6,060 nucleotides of DNA from Ruminiclostridium sp. (GTDB lineage: Bacteria > Bacillota_A > Clostridia > Oscillospirales > Ruminococcaceae). Of this stretch, positions 4,812-6,060 are shown in pieces. Numbering within the stretch: the stretch's first letter is position 1; each line of letters starts with the position of its first letter. The stretch is taken from NCBI GenBank assembly GCA_017550775.1, contig JAFZOA010000208.1, positions 1-6,060 on the forward strand, in the 5' to 3' direction. The notes under the pieces were generated by a model, which was not told the origin of the DNA, did no database searches, and saw only the letters and a list, made by a program, of their open reading frames with translations. The translations under genes were made by a program, and so were the position numbers.

Positions 4812-6060
4812 ATGCTTCATATCGGACTTGATGTAGGCTCAACGACGGTCAAGATCGCCGTTGTGGACGATAACAACGGGTTTGTGTACAAGAAATACCA
4901 GCGGCACTACTCGGACATTAAAAAGACCCTCGCCGAGGTGCTTCTCGGCGGGCTCGAATGTGTACCGGACGACCGGGTGACCGCGGCGGTGACCGGCTCC
5001 GGCGGTATCAACGCAGCCAAGTGGCTCGACATTCCGTTCATTCAGGAGGTCGAGGCGGGGGCTGTTGCAATAGAAGCGCTTATCCCCGAGACCGACATAG
5101 CTATCGAGCTCGGCGGCGAGGACGCAAAGATCACATACCTGCGCGGAGGTATCGAACAGCGCATGAACGGCTCCTGCGCGGGCGGTACCGGCGCGTTCAT
5201 CGACCAGATGGCGGCTCTGCTGAATACCGACATAACCGGTCTCAACGAGCTCGCAAAGGACTATGAGACCATTTACCCCATAGCTTCCCGCTGCGGCGTT
5301 TTTGCCAAGAGCGATATCCAGCCGCTTCTCAACGACGGCGCGAAGAAGTCGGACGTTGCCGCGTCCATTTTCCAGTCCGTCGTGAACCAGACCATAAGCG
5401 GTCTTGCCTGCGGTAAGCCCATACGCGGCAAGGTAGCCTTCCTCGGCGGCCCGCTGTTCTACCTTTCCGAGCTCAGAAAGCGCTTCATCGAGACCCTCGA
5501 CATGAAGCCGGAGGACGTTATCTTCCCGCCGGACGCGAACCTTTTCGTGGCTACCGGCGCGGCGCTTGCAGACAACAGGGGGACTATCTCCGTCGCGGCG
5601 CTCAGAGAGCGCATTGCCGCCCTCGGAAGCGTTACCGTGCATGAGGTGGAGAGGCTTGCTCCGCTCTTCAAGGACGAAGCCGAGAAGCAGGCGTTCCTTG
5701 ACCGTCACTCCAAGAACATTATCCCCACTGCCGACCTCGCTTCCTACAAGGGTAAGTGCTATCTCGGCATAGACGCGGGCTCCACCACCACAAAGGCGTG
5801 TCTCATAAGCGAGAACGCGGAGATACTGTACTCCTTCTATAACAACAACCTCGGTGACCCGCTCAAATCGGTCATCGGTATCTTAAAGGAGATATACTCG
5901 CTGCTCCCGGAGGGCGCTTGCATCGCGAAATCCACCGCCACCGGCTACGGCGAGCACCTCATCAAAGCCGCGCTCGGCGTTGACTACGGCGAGATCGAGA
6001 CAATGGCGCACTACAAGGCCGCGGAACGTGTGCTCCCCGGCGTTGAGTTTATACTCGATA
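4812..6060 (+). CDS. 2-hydroxyacyl-CoA dehydratase activase-type ATPase (BadF/BcrA family), tandem ASKHA domains, truncated by window end
   Basis: This is an uninterrupted 416-codon ORF from ATG that is still open at the right edge. Relatives (HgdC/BadF/BcrA type) are iron-sulfur ATPases that use ATP hydrolysis to drive an electron into a partner 2-hydroxyacyl-CoA dehydratase or benzoyl-CoA reductase. Domain 1 shows phosphate-binding GLDVGSTTVK (5-14), TGSGG (61-65), ELGGEDAKI (99-107), NGSCAGGTGAF with C122 and SRCGVFAKSD with C161; these cysteines correspond to the pair that binds a 4Fe-4S cluster at the dimer interface. FLGGPLFYLSELR and FPPDANLFVATGAA close the domain. A second ASKHA domain begins with GIDAGSTTTK (319-328) and continues through TATGYGEHL and ETMAHYKAA to VEFILD, where the window stops just before its expected GGQD motif. 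Tandem ASKHA domains point to the large fused activase-related proteins of Clostridia (often over 1000 residues, with DUF2229), not the single-domain activator. The substrate is unknown. Confidence 0.92.
   Translation, partial: MLHIGLDVGSTTVKIAVVDDNNGFVYKKYQRHYSDIKKTLAEVLLGGLECVPDDRVTAAVTGSGGINAAKWLDIPFIQEVEAGAVAIEALIPETDIAIELGGEDAKITYLRGGIEQRMNGSCAGGTGAFIDQMAALLNTDITGLNELAKDYETIYPIASRCGVFAKSDIQPLLNDGAKKSDVAASIFQSVVNQTISGLACGKPIRGKVAFLGGPLFYLSELRKRFIETLDMKPEDVIFPPDANLFVATGAALADNRGTISVAALRERIAALGSVTVHEVERLAPLFKDEAEKQAFLDRHSKNIIPTADLASYKGKCYLGIDAGSTTTKACLISENAEILYSFYNNNLGDPLKSVIGILKEIYSLLPEGACIAKSTATGYGEHLIKAALGVDYGEIETMAHYKAAERVLPGVEFILD

Noticed and set aside
4839..5708. Long open frame of 289 codons on the minus strand
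   Set aside because: It is antisense to the activase gene, whose plus-strand frame carries clear family motifs throughout. Codon bias in GC-rich genes often leaves such open antisense frames. No ribosome binding site or family resemblance was seen.

Overview
The window looks like chromosomal DNA of a moderately GC-rich Firmicute, most likely a Clostridia member near Ruminococcus/Oscillospiraceae. The evidence is the type of genes: a PadR / HAAS (DUF1700) / DUF4097 operon, a secreted Ig-like plus fibronectin-III protein, and a large 2-hydroxyacyl-CoA dehydratase activase-type protein. Strong GGAGG ribosome binding sites and textbook SigA promoters agree with this. The genus is an inference. 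I see no insertion sequence, phage gene, tRNA, rRNA or CRISPR array.

Layout. Bases 1-453 (+) are the end of polynucleotide phosphorylase (pnp; KH and S1 domains). Two hairpin terminators follow, and the second also serves the convergent gene on the minus strand. Bases 543-968 (-) encode a small zinc-ribbon membrane protein with its own consensus promoter. Bases 1063-2184 (-) encode a secreted protein with a signal peptide, an unrecognised domain, an Ig-like repeat and an FN3 domain, again with a consensus promoter. A strong hairpin just upstream of that promoter ends the next minus-strand transcript. Bases 2329-4467 (-) are a tightly overlapping three-gene operon transcribed in the order PadR regulator, HAAS-domain membrane protein, DUF4097 repeat protein. 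Bases 4812-6060 (+) are the start of a divergent activase-like gene that runs off the window.

How the genes work together. The best-supported local circuit is autoregulation of the PadR operon. Its promoter (TTGCAA, 17 bp, TATAAT, with an extended -10) is covered by four near-copies of the palindrome CAAGGTACCTTG. They start at 4494, 4511, 4541 and 4558, giving the mirror-symmetric spacing 17-30-17. The copies overlap the -35, fill the spacer, cover the start of transcription and lie in the early leader. The two downstream genes probably form an envelope-associated module: a cytosolic helical domain with a membrane bundle, and a membrane-anchored repeat protein of beta-helix type. Its substrate or signal cannot be read from sequence.

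Nothing here is clearly a wholly new system. The most interesting points are the operator array, the nine-copy xSG ladder in the DUF4097 protein, and the unrecognised domain of the secreted protein.
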